This document shows positions 63,869 through 64,000 of a stretch of DNA of 64,000 nt, one piece after another; position 1 is the first letter of the stretch, and every line of letters begins with the position of its first letter. A model generated the notes under the pieces. It ran no database searches. It had not been told where the DNA came from and worked only from the letters and a program-made list of their open reading frames with translations. The position numbers were made by a program, and so were the translations under genes. The stretch is from Acaryochloris sp. IP29b_bin.137 (GTDB lineage: Bacteria; Cyanobacteriota; Cyanobacteriia; Thermosynechococcales; Thermosynechococcaceae), in the NCBI RefSeq assembly GCF_028285745.1, contig NZ_JANQOP010000099.1, positions 16,780 to 80,779 on the forward strand. Reading direction: 5' to 3'.

Positions 63869-63903
63869 GCAAATTAGCCTAAATGATTAGACACTCTAAC
63901 CAA

Positions 63904-64000
63904 TTAGCCGTTGATGACAGGAGCAGTGAGAGCAACAGGAGCAGACTCACCAGCAGCCAAGTCTAAGGGGAAGTTATGAGCATTACGCTCGTGCATAACT
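63904..64000 (-). CDS. psbA: photosystem II protein D1 (3' end only)
   Basis: Only the last 32 codons lie in the window: [20 protein letters not shown], then ALTAPVING and stop. D1 binds the manganese cluster and the reaction-centre cofactors. H337-type and D342-type Mn ligands are in [10 protein letters not shown], and the C-terminal processing site follows Ala in DLA, leaving a 16-residue propeptide. The D1 isoform cannot be determined from this piece. Two hairpins lie downstream. Confidence 0.97.
   Translation of the reverse strand, partial: VMHERNAHNFPLDLAAGESAPVALTAPVING

Noticed and set aside
1..64000. Frequent GCGATCGC octamers as mobile or phage repeats
   Set aside because: These are HIP1 sites, which are spread through many cyanobacterial genomes and occur here within genes of all kinds.

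Overview
The window is chromosomal DNA of a cyanobacterium. The evidence is the 3' end of psbA (photosystem II D1) at the right edge, a BciB-type chlorophyll reductase beside a Rieske oxygenase of the PaO/Tic55 type, the fbp-tal-zwf-opcA cluster, sucrose-phosphate phosphatase, many GCGATCGC (HIP1) octamers, and the order rplS-trnW-secE-nusG-rplK-rplA-rplJ-rplL. Gene content and moderate GC would suit an Acaryochloris-like organism, but that is a guess. There are no rRNA genes, insertion sequences, prophage genes or CRISPR arrays.

Layout. 1-8 kb: an MltA lipoprotein (cut by the window edge), a periplasmic-sensor GGDEF/EAL protein, a HAD phosphatase, a CAP-domain protein and an EamA exporter. 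8-12 kb: a DUF389 membrane protein and secreted proteins of unknown role, with a near-consensus CRP-type site. 12-17.6 kb: a complete guanidine-use locus. An NtcA-type box and a guanidine-I (ykkC) riboswitch with an overlapping terminator precede a nickel-dependent guanidine hydrolase (gdmH), its HypA/HypB-like maturation proteins and a three-gene ABC importer. 17.6-26.5 kb: anmK behind a TPR Ser/Thr kinase, then a tight three-gene unit (ketoacyl-ACP synthase III-like, haem-oxygenase-like diiron protein, unknown protein), a TPR protein and a small secreted repeat protein. 26.5-30.4 kb: a probable four-gene unit Rieske oxygenase-bciB-DUF3611-DUF1823.

30-40 kb: HpsJ-like protein, murF, rph, a CobO-like protein that has lost its P-loop, dcd, a 2-oxoglutarate oxygenase, cobK and an FHA-PAS-GAF-GGDEF-EAL protein. 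39.8-44.2 kb: the L19/tRNA-Trp/SecE/NusG/L11/L1/L10/L7-L12 translation block, with an attenuator-like leader before rplJ. 44-50.2 kb: a minimal SepF-like protein, an acetyltransferase, a coiled-coil protein, a triple-FHA ABCG-type transporter, an SMI1/KNR4 protein and, just upstream of it, a broken gene. 50.4-55.7 kb: fbp, tal, zwf and opcA, i.e. sugar-phosphate metabolism and the oxidative pentose phosphate pathway with the G6PDH activator. 55.8-64 kb: cobB, a Uma2 remnant, ruvA overlapping spp, an MFS transporter, a zinc-ribbon Ser/Thr kinase, an alpha/beta hydrolase and psbA.

The best mechanistic story is the guanidine locus, where nitrogen status (NtcA box) and ligand (riboswitch) appear to control enzyme, nickel-insertion factors and importer together. 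The best candidates for something undescribed are the KASIII/diiron/unknown unit at 21.7-24.5 kb, the linkage of DUF3611 and DUF1823 to chlorophyll enzymes, the repeat protein at 26.05 kb, the possible attenuator at 24.8 kb, and the decayed gene next to SMI1/KNR4.
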